From the NCBI GenBank assembly GCA_019055375.1, contig JAHQIW010000902.1:124001-188000 (forward strand): a DNA stretch of 64,000 nucleotides, read 5' to 3'. Numbering within the stretch: the stretch's first letter is position 1; each line of letters begins with the position of its first letter. Positions 11,191-21,580 of the stretch are shown in pieces. Both the position numbers and the translations under genes were made by a program. The notes below the pieces were generated by a model. The model had not been told where the DNA came from, did not search any database, and worked only from the letters and a program-made list of their open reading frames with translations. The stretch comes from Parelaphostrongylus tenuis. Taxonomy: Eukaryota; Nematoda; Chromadorea; Rhabditida; Metastrongylidae.

Positions 11191-12947
11191 TTTTTTCTCG
11201 CATCTTTAAACTAAGTGAGAATCGTCTCTAATGAAGGTTTGGAAGAAAAAGTAAGAGAAAAAGTGGAGAGAGTTCTTTGAAATGTGGTAAGAAGGCCAAG
11301 GCATTTGTCCTCAAAATGTTGTTATAGCTACTTGTTATCTGTTCTCACCATTCAAAATAAACTAATGCTCCGAAAACTGACTGTGAACAGTCTTTTTGAA
11401 AATAGAGAATTTCTGTATACCACAATCCCAGTCCAAGTATTCAATTATCGAAACAGTCTCATCGCTGTCAGTCTTAATGATTAACAATAAAAATCATAAC
11501 GTTATCGCATGTTTAATTTTGATGATCGTCAGTGAAATATCCAGAGAATGCTATAGATTCACTCTCAGGAAATTTCTGGTAAAGTGTCTTCTGTGTTTTG
11601 GAGCAATGACCTTGCCAATCTAGTAATTCTGAATTGTCTTCTGTGGCGTTATAAATATGTAGAATCTATTGCATATGTCATGTCCATTATTGGAGGGTCA
11701 TTTTGTGAGGCATGTAGATGATGTAGACTTTGCAGTCCTGCTTATTTGCCAACAGCTTGATTTGATATAATGAAGCTAAATCTCGCTGGTTGGATTCTAG
11801 CGGACTGTCAATATCATTGCCACATCAGATGGCTGCGCCTTGTGCTTGAAAGCAAACTTTATGAGATCTTTCGATAGTAATTTTGTGGAGCAAAATACAA
11901 GCATTGGTAGATTTATTCATTTTTGAAAAGTGCGACTTCGTTGAAGTTCTAATATACATAAAAAAATCTCTTGCAGTGATCGTCACGATATGGGAAGGCT
12001 GAACCAGATTGACCCTGTTTCCTAAGCAAAGTAATATATTTTGTTCTCTAAAATGGGGACCGTATGCACTAATTGGGAATTGATTTGTCCTCAACTAGTT
12101 GACTGTGACAATGTTCTTAACGCCTCTTCATAGGACTCACAGTTTTCATGACTGAATGAGTACCTTGCCATTTTTGACTATAATTTATAAGATAGTAACA
12201 TCTCGTATGCTCTGAACTGAGACCATATCAATTATCTGAACGGTCACATTCCCTCTCAGCTCAGATAAAAGTTCATCAGGTGGCTAACCCTACTGTAAAT
12301 CTACAGCTCCGCGGTCGTAACCACCTAAGAACGTAAGGTTATATATCGATATAGGTGAAGATCAACAATATCAAAAAGTTAGGACGACTTTTGACCAGAA
12401 GTTTGAATTTGTCTAGGTAGATGTCACGTCACTCTCACCAGCCAACTTCAGCCCCCTGAACAGCAACGAAGTGATATTTCCATACGATGGTATCAATTTC
12501 TTCAAAAATGAGGAGTATTTTTATGTACTTATTAATAGGAATAAAAGAAGGCTAGTATTAGAGCTAAACGATCTCATTTAGAAACTTCATTCATGCCTCA
12601 CTACGACGCAGCGCATGATGCGTGAGTTGCAGTACAGTTTTTTTTTCCATCTGAAACAGAGCGCTGTAATATCCAAAAAGCTAAATCACCGCTAGGTTCA
12701 AAAATATTCTTTTTGCCTCTCAATGATTCGGAGAAGTCGAAAATGCCAAGCAGTGAAATCCCACAATCTTTTTTTTCTAGCTCAATGGTTCTATAATATT
12801 GCAAGGTAACTGCTCTCCGTTTCTTTTTTGACTCAGCTCGCTAACACGTCGATATCGTGCACCTTTGTCAGAGTAGGAATGAGTTAAATTACTACGCAGG
12901 GACCTGCAACCTCGTTGATAATCTTTGCTTACCCCTCATCACTTTCA
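11191..12947. other. No supported gene
   Basis: Short ORFs only, none with recognisable domains or convincing splice context. It may contain upstream exons of the membrane-segment gene, but none could be phased. Confidence 0.45.
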
Positions 12948-13105
12948 GATATGGGGATGGAGCCGTTGTGGCGGCAGTGTTCGGCCTTGGTCTCGCTTGT
13001 GTTGCAATTTGTTGTATCTGTCATCTGATTCATATAATTCCTTTGATTCTTATTCCAGCTGTTTACTTCTATCGAAAAAGTCTATCGCCCAGAAATTTTA
13101 TGTAG
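12948..13105 (+). CDS. Possible 3'-terminal exon encoding membrane segments
   Basis: After a CACTTTCAG acceptor an open frame reads YGDGAVVAAVFGLGLACVAI, then CCICHLIHIIPLILIPAVYF, and ends YRKSLSPRNFM with TAG at 13103-13105. The long Ala/Val/Ile/Cys run is a plausible pair of membrane helices or one long one, followed by a basic tail. Upstream exons were not found. An alternative donor (GTAGGT, overlapping the stop) would not match the phase of the next exon, so a terminal exon fits better. The next putative gene has its spliced-leader-like acceptor 126 bp downstream, typical operon spacing in nematodes. No family was recognised. Confidence 0.3.
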
Positions 13106-13230
13106 GTTCTAAATTAGCGTCAACGAAATATGTCTTGCTAGATATTCATATGTACATAATCTTACAATATTTCTACTACTTATAACGACGTATTCTCAGT
13201 GACTTCACTTGAACTCCCTTGTTTGTTACA

Positions 13231-13237
13231 GCTTTCA
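13231..13237 (+). promoter_or_regulatory. Candidate spliced-leader acceptor site
   Basis: TTTGTTACAG ends at 13231 and the ATG follows at 13238. In nematodes trans-splice acceptors often sit within 10 nt of the start codon. The stop of the preceding ORF is 126 bp upstream, so SL2-type downstream cistron processing is possible; inference only. Confidence 0.3.
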
Positions 13238-16200
13238 ATGCATATGAATTTAAACAAATCACAGTTGGGCGCAAATGACGTCCAACGATATTTGCTTTCC
13301 AGATTTGCACGTCTTCCTGATCTCAATGTTGGTAATGTAAAAGCGAAATCCGAGGAAAACCAAAATCGATTATCTGGTAAATGTTAGTTGTCTGCATAAG
13401 ATATTTAAATGTATTGTTATTAGGTTAAAGAGAAAATTTCTCAGCATTCGCTAAAAATTCGGAGTTTATACATCACCTGTATCACCTGTCGCCCCGTTGA
13501 TCGTCGAGTGACTCGAGCGGTTACCAGCAACTCTTCCATATTTCCCTATCGCGTGCAAGAGTAGCCCAGTGGGTCCTCCTTGCTCTGGAGATTCGCTAAG
13601 CATCATATCTTTCTTCCATCGCTTTCGTGAAGAAATCGGACCAACGGGTCAGTGGTCTTCCTTTAGAGCGCTTGACGTCCCGAGGAATCCAGTCGGTAAC
13701 GGCTCTCGTCCATCAGTTGTCGTTGGAGCGCATCACGTGTCCGGCCCACCTTATTTTTGATATGCTGGCGTGTAGAACGGCGTCTCTGATTTTCGATCGT
13801 TGACGTAGGTCGGAACTTCGCATCCTTTCTCTCATTTGCGAGATACGGAATACTCCTAGCATCGACCTTTCGACTGCGCGTTCGATAACTCTAAGTGATC
13901 TTTCATTCTGCTTACGTAGCGACCAGGTTACTGCTGCATACGTTAGGGATGGGATAATTGTCGAGTCGAAAAGGTGGGCACGGAGTCGGATGTTCTTTGT
14001 CCTCTTCACTACATCTTCGATGCTCTTAAACGTTCCCCAAGCCGCTCGTTTCCTCTTGCTCAACTCTGTGGTTAGGTCATTCTTCATGTTGATTTCATGA
14101 CCTAGATAGACGTAAGTGGAGCATTCGGAGATTGTCGTTCCGTTGAGCGTGAATGGGGCATTAAAAACCCATTCGTTCCTCATGAACATTGTTTTCGTTA
14201 GATACAGTTGAAGACCAATCTTTGCTCAGGCGTCACCGAAATCGGTCAATGTCGTTCCGCTTGGCTCATGCTTAGTGTTATGAGGACGACATCGTTATGA
14301 GGGTTATGAGCAAAGCTAAAATGGTATAATTGTCAACCGTCAATTTTCACTACCATATCGTCCCATTCTAATGTTCGCATGACGTTTTGCAGGATGGCAG
14401 TGAATAGTTTTGGCGAAATTGTATCGCCTTGTCGAACCCCTCTTCTTACGTCAATGGTGATATTGCTGTATGGAGACATTTTGGTCGTGAAATATTTATA
14501 AAGCTCACGAAGGATCATTATGTACCGAGTAGGGACGCCCTGGTTATCCAGAGCCTCTATAACCGTTTCTGTTCCCACTGAATCAAAGGCAATTTTCAGA
14601 TCAATGAAAGTGAGACAGATTATTTGTTTGTACTCTCGTGAAACTTCAATGAGTCTTGTGATCGTGTGGATGTGGTCCATGGTAATAAATCCTTTTCTGA
14701 ACCCTGCTTGATCGCATGGCTGTCCTTCGTCCAGTGTTCTGTCAATCCTGTTCAGGATGACTCGAGTAAAGAGTTTATAGACAACGGACAGCAAGCAGAT
14801 TGGGCAATAATTGCCTATGTCGTGAAGGTCTCCCTTTTTGAACAACAATACGGTCTTGCTGGTTTTCCATTGAATAGGGACCTTGCATTCTGACAGGTAG
14901 CGAGTGAAGAGCCGAGCCAGGGTGTCGATGAGAACTGGCGGCAGGTTCTTCAGGTGTTCTGGTCTAATCCTGTCTGGATCGGGTGTTGTTCTGATTTTCA
15001 CCGACGATATAGCATGTCGGATTTCGGAAGGGAGGACCGGTGGAACGACATATTCGTCCTCTTCCAATTTATATGACGGTAAGAAAACATGGAATTCGCT
15101 GAGCATGAGATGCTCAGCGAATTCCTAGAGCAAGGAGGACCCACTGGGCTACTCTTGCACGCGACAGGGAAAAATGGAAGAGTTGCTGGTACCCGCTCGA
15201 GTCACTCGACGATCAACGGGACGACAGGTGATACAGGTGAAGAGAACATGGCTAGCGAAGAGATCCGAGTAGTACTGGTGGATGATTTTCTCCATAGCCC
15301 TTCTGGAAGCTGTAAGTGTCCCGTTAGGGTATCGGAGTGCAATCATTTTGGTCTTATAGTTGGCGAAGCCTCGCTGGGCTTTGCGAATGCTCTTCCCAGC
15401 TTCTGCAGCTTCTGCCATAACTGCTGCTCTTCTCTCTTTAGGGTCTTCTTTTATCGCTTCTCTGCATCGTTTCGCAAGTTCGGACGTAAGGTTTCGGTTG
15501 CCTGCGGCTCGTGCGATTCCACGTTGACGTATCAGCTCGAGTGTCTGCGGAGACAAGCGTCTCTTCGTGACCTTAGGACTCTCGGCTTTTTTAGCGCTAA
15601 CGTGAAGATATTCAACGAGTCGATCGTATTCTTCGTCGATGTTGTCGACAACGGTATCTTCCCAAGAGCCGACTAATGATTTGAATACATCCCAGTTTGT
15701 GGTAGTTCTGGGACTTCGTTGTTTGAATTTAGCGGCTTTCTCTCCTCTCCTCGAAAATCGGAACGTTGCGCGAAGGAGGCGATGGTCTGATCCCGTGTAG
15801 AACTTGGGAACAACAGCGACGTCGGTCAGGCAAAACCTTCGATTTACTATGATGTGATCTATTTCGTTATGGTACTCTCCATTGGGAGGCTCCCACGTCC
15901 ATCGCTGAGAGAGAGGCTTTTGGAATTGCGAGTTACCATGGATGGTTTGGGTAGTCATGGTAAACTCGGATAGCCTCTCACCCTGTTCATTCCATTCTAG
16001 TCCGTGGGTCCCTATGTGACGTTCTTCTAGGTCCAATTTTTGCATTAAAATCTCCTACAATGACCTTGAAGAATGTATGATCTTCTCTGAAGAATTTTTC
16101 GAGGTCCATATAGAACGCTTCGACTTCGTCTTCGTCATAGCTTGATGTTGGTGCGTAAGCAACGAAGATGGTCAAAGCCGGCATAGAACCACATCGTTTC

Positions 16201-19095
16201 AACCGTAATCGTCCGATGCGGGTTGTTAGTTGTTCGAACGAATCAATGTTCACGGTCAAATTCGATTTGACGAGGACGCCAACGCCACCGACACCTCTGC
16301 GATCGCATGTTCCAAGGAATAGTTCTTCTCTGGTGTCATAGACAGCGTGAAAAGGATGGCGCCTTCTCGTCTCAGCCAGGCCAATGACGTCATACCTTAT
16401 TCTTCTTGCTTGAATCAACAGATCTTCTACAGCGCATTGTTGAGCAAGGGTTCTTGCATTGTAGGTACAGATGGTCATTTTAGTCCGTTTCGATCTTGGC
16501 AGCCTAGTTCGGCCCTGAGATTTTAGCAGCCTCTCCGTACTCGTCCTACCTGGCGCTGCCGTACCAGGGGCTCTTTCGGGGTCAGGGGAATGAGGCCCAT
16601 ATTTGTTACTGTTTTTGGCATTTTTTATACCCATCGTGTAGCTTGCCAGGCTCTGAACGTGGGGGCTGGGTACTCACGAGTAGCTTGTCAGTCTCTCTCG
16701 GAGGAGCGGGAGGAGCTTATTTGTTGGAGGCGACTCCTAACCGCCTCCCATGTACTTCCCATCCGCTTGATTTCAGGCTTTTGGCCGACTTGACTCGTAG
16801 AAATGGAGTTTTGTCAAGTCGGCACTGTAGAAGCAGGGAGCTCGTCCCCTGAATCCACCTGCGTCTTTGGGAAGCACAAGGTCGCTTTTGGTTCGCGTTT
16901 TATTCCCCTATCCACAACCTGGGGACGCGCCACGTGCCCTCGCGACTAACCGGGCGAGATCCCTCAAAGAGGGAGGTCCGTGGAATCGTGCAATACGGGT
17001 TGTTAATTGTTCAAACGAATCAATGCTTACAGTTAAATTCGATTTGACGAGGACGCCAACACCGCCGACATCTCTGCGATCGCATGTACCAAGGAACAGT
17101 TCTTCTCCGGTGTCATGAACAGCGTGAAAAGGATGGCGCCTTCTCGTCTCAGCCAGGCCAATGACATCGTACCTTATTCTTCTTGCTTGAATCAATAGAT
17201 CTTCTACAGCGGATTCATGAGCAAGTGTTCTTGCGTTGTAGGTACAGATCGTCATTTTAATCCGTTTCGATCTTGGCAGTCTAGTTCGGCCCTGAGATTT
17301 TATCAGCTTCTCCGTACTCCTCCTACCTGGCGCTGCCGTATCAGGGCTCTTTCGGGGTTAGGGGGATGAGCCCCTTGTTTATTACTGTTTTTGGCATTTT
17401 GATACCCAACGTATAGCTTGCCAGGCTCTAAACGTGGGCGCTGGGTACTCACGAGTAGTTTGCCAGTCTCTCTCGGGGGAGCGGGAGAAGCTTATTTAAT
17501 GGAGGCGACTTCTAACCGCCTCCCATGTACTTCCCGGCCGCTTTGTTGCAGGCTTTTGGCCGACGTGGCTCGTAGAAATAGAGTTTTTGTCAAATCGGCG
17601 CTGCAGAAGCAGGGAGCTCATCACCTGAATCCACCTGCGTCTCTGGGAAGCACACGGTCGCTTTTGGTTCGCCTTTTATTCCCCTATCCACCACCTAGGG
17701 ACGCACCACGTGCCCTCGCGACTAACTGGGCGGAATCCCTCAAAGAGGGAGGTCCGTGGAGTTTATACATAAATTCAGTTAAATACGACAATGTGCCTCG
17801 CAATCATTTTTGAGCCACGCATGTCACTGGTCTATCAATGAGGGCTGACTCATAGAGCCCGATACATGTGTTTCGATCTTGAGACCTCTTCAGTCGGGCA
17901 GTTACCCTTTCTCGTCTTTCGCTAATCTCTGTGGGTGCTCCAGTCCCCACACTAAGTGTTATCAACGACGAATGCTTTACACTCTATGTCCAGTAAAAAA
18001 CTCACCAAACACAGTGTTGTACACTCGATTGCTCGTGGCTAGTATATTCAATATATCATAATATTTGTTTCGAGTGTTTTCTTAAGAGCACACCTCAAAA
18101 TTCAATATGCCCGACTGACCAGATCGCAAGATCGAAACACGTGTATCGGGCTCTATAAGTCAGCCCTCATTGACAGTCCACTGACATGCGTGGCTCAAAA
18201 ATGATTGCAAGGCATATTGAATTTTGAGCTGTGGTGTTAAGAAAACACTCGAAACAAATGTTATAAATACGTCAATGTTTATTCTTCAAATCAAAGATCA
18301 TCATCATCCACAATTTTCTGCCAGCGATGTGCGAGCTTCCAGATCTGCTTGATTGCGCCCATTCCTTTGGCTTTAAAACAAGAAATCCTGACATGACGCG
18401 AGGTTGATCAGATGTCTCGAATCGGCATCCTGCAGGAAATGTTCCATTAGCGCAAAAAAACTATAATCGGACGGCGAGTTGGGACTGTGGGCTGGATGCA
18501 GTAAGACTTCGACTCCCTGTCAACTTTTCTACTACATTACTAACAAGAACTACTACCACTACACCACCAAGGCACATTTGCACCACAACCTATTCTCCAA
18601 CATCTCTATTTTAGCTATCAGCCACCAATATTCAACAGATTTGCGCAGCACGCGTCCCGGGTATGGATGAAACGCGGGTTCAAATCCCGCCTGAAGCCGT
18701 GTTTTTTGCTCACCACTCAATATCCTTAGGTATATATGTAACATCATGACACAGCGAAATAAAGCAATAAAAAACTAGAAATTTCAAATAGTCGATGCTG
18801 TGTGAAACAAACATAGAAGTCGAAGTTTTCATGAGTGTTAAAGAACTTTCTCTTCAACATTTCACTATGTATTAATCTACCAGCAGCAGCTAGTAGAGAT
18901 CAAACGTTATGGGAGAGATTGATGGAATTGGAAGAGCAGAACGAGCAGCTGATTCGTGAACTTAGAAAACAGAAACAGGCTCTAGAATTACTACTCAGAC
19001 AGGCAAGTGCGACAATACTGTTTGGCAAACTTGTGTCGTTGACGGAAAACGAAGATGAAGGATGTACTTGTAATACTCCTACTTCTAGATATTAA
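13238..19095 (+). CDS. Putative small coiled-coil protein, two exons around a repeat-filled intron
   Basis: Exon 1 is 13238-13376: it starts MHMNLNKSQLGAND, has SRFARLPDLNVGN, and ends at donor CTG/GTAAATG in phase 1. The start lies 6 nt after a TTGTTACAG acceptor, the spacing expected of a nematode spliced-leader site. Exon 2 starts at 18884 (acceptor CTACCAG); its first two bases complete the split Ala codon, so the phases agree. It encodes LWERLMELEEQNEQLIREL then RKQKQALELLLRQ, a strong heptad coiled coil. If exon 2 runs on to TAA at 19093-19095 the product is 116 residues. Alternatively it ends at 19002 with a GC donor (CAG/GCAAGT) and continues in exons I could not place. The family was not recognised. 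Confidence 0.45.
13490..14189 (-). pseudogene. RTE C-terminal region and 3' end
   Basis: After the broken motif C a frame resumes with NEWVFNAPFTLNGTTISECS, STYVYLGHEINMKNDL, RAHLFDSTIIPSLTYAAVTW and IRWAGHVMRSNDN, the usual conserved tail of this RTE clade. The frame ends at 13713; about 220 bp of degenerate coding sequence follow to the tandem 3' tail. The Tyr-Leu-Gly and HLFDST motifs are well kept. Confidence 0.88.
14333..15080 (-). pseudogene. RTE reverse transcriptase core, truncated by a stop
   Basis: The polymerase domain. Seen in order: PDRIRPEHLKNLPPVL, WKTSKTVLLFKKGD, YCPICLLSVVYKLF, QAGFRKGF, LTFIDLKIAFDSV (motif A, catalytic Asp) and RGVRQGDTISPKLF (motif B). A TGA follows VVKIDG at 14333. 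Beyond it the expected FADD motif C reads FA, then HNPHN, then DVVLI, so the catalytic Asp pair is split by extra bases. Confidence 0.92.
15093..15239 (+). mobile_element. Nested 5'-truncated RTE insertion (147 bp)
   Basis: The last ~130 bp of the same RTE family lies in opposite orientation inside the composite element, ending with ACAGGTGAT plus ACAGGTG. It is flanked by AAGAAAACATGG (15081-15092) and AAGAGAACATGG (15240-15251), an 11/12 target duplication. Its truncated 5' end is a snapback palindrome: AATTCGCTGAGCAT, two bases, then the inverse. Confidence 0.85.
15252..16045 (-). pseudogene. RTE endonuclease C-terminus and linker
   Basis: This frame continues the endonuclease after the frameshift. 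It has EIDHIIVNRRF and YTGSDHRLLRATF (the catalytic SDH motif), then a charged linker rich in Arg/Lys/Ala between endonuclease and RT (KRRLSPQTLELIRQRGIARA and similar). It ends at YYSDLFASHVLF, where the nested insertion interrupts the reading frame. Confidence 0.88.
15987..16634 (-). pseudogene. RTE endonuclease domain (N-terminal part)
   Basis: Encodes the APE-like endonuclease that nicks the target DNA to prime reverse transcription. Starting at ATG 16634, a Pro/Arg/Ser-rich leader of about 50 residues precedes ICTYNARTL (catalytic-site Asn59), GLAETRRR (Glu88) and VIVGDFNAKIGP (Asp195, Asn197), the canonical endonuclease motifs in order. The frame is lost after GPRRTSHRDP; the continuation (HIGTHGLEWNEQGERL) is in another frame from about 16025 on. 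Later motifs, including SDH, are in that second frame. Confidence 0.9.
16985..17760 (-). mobile_element. Second partial RTE 5' end (5' UTR plus N-terminal endonuclease)
   Basis: Carries the same 5' end (TCCACGGACC), 5' UTR and start of the endonuclease (ICTYNARTL, GLAETRRR, GVGVLVKSNL). It stops inside the endonuclease at LTTRIARF, where it joins the 5' end of the inner copy. Compared by eye over about 345 bases, the two 5' regions differ at roughly 30 positions, so this is not a simple recent duplication of the neighbour. Confidence 0.88.
17791..18262. repeat. Foldback element with two nested inverted repeats
   Basis: Arms 17791-17902 and 18105-18214 are inverted copies of about 110 bp (TGAGCCACGCATGTCA / TGACATGCGTGGCTCA). 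A second pair, 18066-18113 and 18212-18262, shares GTTTCGAGTGTTTTCTTAAG inverted. The loop (about 17903-18065) has no coding signal. It abuts the right target duplication of the RTE within about 20 bp. Confidence 0.8.
18283..18860 (-). mobile_element. Mariner fragment interrupted by a SINE
   Basis: 18283-18508 on the minus strand encodes degenerate HPAHSPNSPSDYSFFALMEHF and a C-terminal HRWQKIVDDDD in shifted frames, mariner-like and closely matching the fragment at 25.5 kb. 18790-18860 resembles the adjoining part of that fragment (GAAACAAACATA... GAGTGTT... CTTCAAC). The bases between are a SINE-B insertion, so one mariner was split. Confidence 0.65.
18510..18790 (+). repeat. SINE-B copy 1 (tRNA-like) inside the mariner
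   Basis: The tRNA-like part at 18640-18700 has GCACGCGTCCCGGGTATGG and an intact box B, GCGGGTTCAAATCCCGC. It is followed by a body TTGCTCACCACTCAATATCC and TTAGG that recurs at 38.5 kb. Boundaries are approximate; it separates two halves of a mariner. Confidence 0.6.
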
Positions 19096-21580
19096 ATCAA
19101 CTCCATTCGCAGTTCTCTAAATGTAGAGTCATACATGCCTTACCGAGAAATTATTAAAAATCAGCCATACAGTGTCGTTTCCATTTAGAAGCTAGCACAA
19201 AGAGCTTTTGCTAATGGCAAAATGTGGGAATCGGATTCAGCATGAGGTTACAAAAATCTTACAGGAACAACTCTCAGTTGGATCTGATAAGTGTTCCTTG
19301 TAGTAAACACAAAATTTTGATTTGGTTCGTTGATAGTCACACCAAGTGGTCCAAGGTTGACTCTAATCTTACTCGCTTAGACAAACTTAAAGCTTGCACC
19401 ATGAATACTCTTCACAGGTCACCCAAATGTGCACCAGCGATACAACTAGTAACTCTTACATTAGCAATGAATTCTATTCTTTCTTTGTGTGCATTCTTTC
19501 TTTGTGCGCATTAACACAGAGTCTTTGGTTTTAAGTAATGGTAAATGGAACCAACCATAAGTGGGGCTACCTAACCTTGAAATGACATAATGATGCGAAA
19601 ATAGTGCCCTGCTAGCCTATATCGGCCTGCATTTTATAAATTATCACTCAAGGTCATTCAACAAACATAGTGATAATTATATTGTAGTTGGATGTCTTCA
19701 CGTTGAAGAGCTACAATCCAGATTCAGAGAAAGAACAAATTACATCTCACGATAATTCCGAAGAAAAAATCTACACTTCAGACCAATGATATCTGTCGGT
19801 CTCATAAATGTTCTATGTTTTGTCAGTTTCATCAGTTTTATTAGGTTTTTTCATAAGCTTTGGCACTTGAGCAAAAAACGCCAATTTTGCTAATCAGAAG
19901 TAATCAACGACGTCGATGTGACAGAGCTTGATTGCAACGGTCCAACTGCCCCCAGTGGTGCATAGCGTTGATCGTCTCGCCAGTTGGAAGCAAACCTCTG
20001 TTCCCCTCCCTTAACTCCCACTTTGAATAATGTTGTTAAGCAGTTTTAACTACTTCTTGTTAATAAATTTAGCGCGCTCTAATGCCAAAATTTTTGAGAG
20101 GATGTGGTAGTGATAGCGCTAAAAATGAGTACTTTATAAGAATATTATTGAGGAAGGAAGTGAACCATTGCGCTGATATGCATGTGTATAATGCATACAT
20201 GGTGAAGGCAATGTGGACAAATTGCACCCAATATATTTCTGTATTAATCCTTTCAGTGTCATGTGGCAGAGGTGCTATCGTTTGCCACTTCGGTGGCCTT
20301 ACGCGGCGTGAATTTTCTAGTACCGTGCGCTGCAGTGGAAATATGGGATTTTACTCGGTAAACTGAGGTCCGGAGGAGATATTGCCATTTTTGAATGAAT
20401 AAGTATCATGGAATAGACATTTATAAAGCTCTCTTAGTATAAAAAACGCTTTAGTGCCCAAAATTTTTTATGTTTGAGCACGACAACAACATCGCAGCGG
20501 ATAGTAACATATGTCCAACTATTCTATATCATGATTTTTAGCCTGCGCTTTCATAGTTATTCGACAGCTGGAAAAATGCCGCTTTTCGTAGTAAACTTGG
20601 TCTCAAAGGGGCCCTTCATAGTATGATCTGTTAACAAACAAAGGAGATAACGCTTCGCTTTTGGAGTATGTTGTTTCAACTTCGCACTGAATTTTTTGGT
20701 ATTACATGGTAAGATCTTGTTCTTAAACGGAGTTTGTCACTACGAAAATGAGACGAATATTGAAGACAATTCTATGAACGTATTCTTAGCCAAAGGAACA
20801 CCGAGAAACCTTTATCTTTCAATGCGAAGGCTACACAGTTGGAAGATCAGCGCATTTCGAACTCTTTCTACATAATCTTTCCGATAATGTTGTGTAAATG
20901 CTCTTGAAAACACATTTGCTACGTTGAACAAATTTTACATAAGACGTTTGTAGGAGGAATCTCTTATATGTGGCCGAAGCAGGCCTTGATAGACTTAGCA
21001 TTCATCTATTTGGGTTCCTCTTTGAACAAGATACATTGAATAGAGTTCTAAGAACACGACGGAATAATATAAAGTTAGTGCTCATAATACAGTTAAACTA
21101 AGCACTTTCTACGGCTCTATATGAGTCTTAACTTCTAACGTTCATTAAAAGTGAAAATATGCTCCCAATTATCGAAGAAGTGGCATCGCATCATTTTTGA
21201 CAATAAAGCAGATTATTGTTATGCAAATTTTTAGCTCGTTTGAGCCGAAAGGAGCTTATGAAGTCTCATCTATCATATTTAACCAATTACCAACGATTAA
21301 AGCTCTTCTGTTGGCGACAGAAATTTAAATTTTATCAGAAAACCACCACATTGCCGTTGTAACGTGCTGTGCTCCTCGCGCGTCCTGCATCTATCCACGT
21401 GAAAAATCAACTTGGGACTCAAAGAGATAGTGGTTCTCTATTTGATTATCTCTTTTCGGCGCAACTTTTGTATTCAATCAAATACTTCCGTAGCTCAGAT
21501 GCTATGTTAGGCGTGCCACTTGAATAGTCGCTCTCTTCATTTGATAATCAGCAATAATCTTTCGATTAGGATATAACATG
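19096..21580. other. No supported gene
   Basis: Downstream of the coiled-coil exon. A possible acceptor at 19112 (CATTCGCAG) opens only 14 codons. The ORF at 20082-20366 has no recognisable features. Otherwise AT-rich. Confidence 0.45.

Larger units (their letters stand above)
13472..17760 (-). mobile_element. Composite RTE-type non-LTR retrotransposon
   Basis: An APE-endonuclease/reverse-transcriptase element that copies itself by target-primed reverse transcription. An inner complete copy (13472-16984) runs from a 5' end TCCACGGACC to a 3' tail of two ACAGGTGAT units. It is joined head-to-tail to a second partial 5' copy (16985-17760). The whole block is flanked by a perfect 13-bp duplication GGAGTTTATACAT (13461-13473 and 17758-17770), the ends overlapping the element by a few bases. 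The coding region is broken by a frameshift near 16.0 kb, by a nested insertion at 15.09-15.24 kb and by a stop with insertion at the catalytic FADD site, so it is dead. It lies in the intron of the putative coiled-coil gene, in antisense orientation. Confidence 0.92.

Noticed and set aside
14520..15676. Plus-strand ORFs of up to 195 codons over the RTE
   Set aside because: They are antisense shadows of the endonuclease/RT reading frames on the minus strand.
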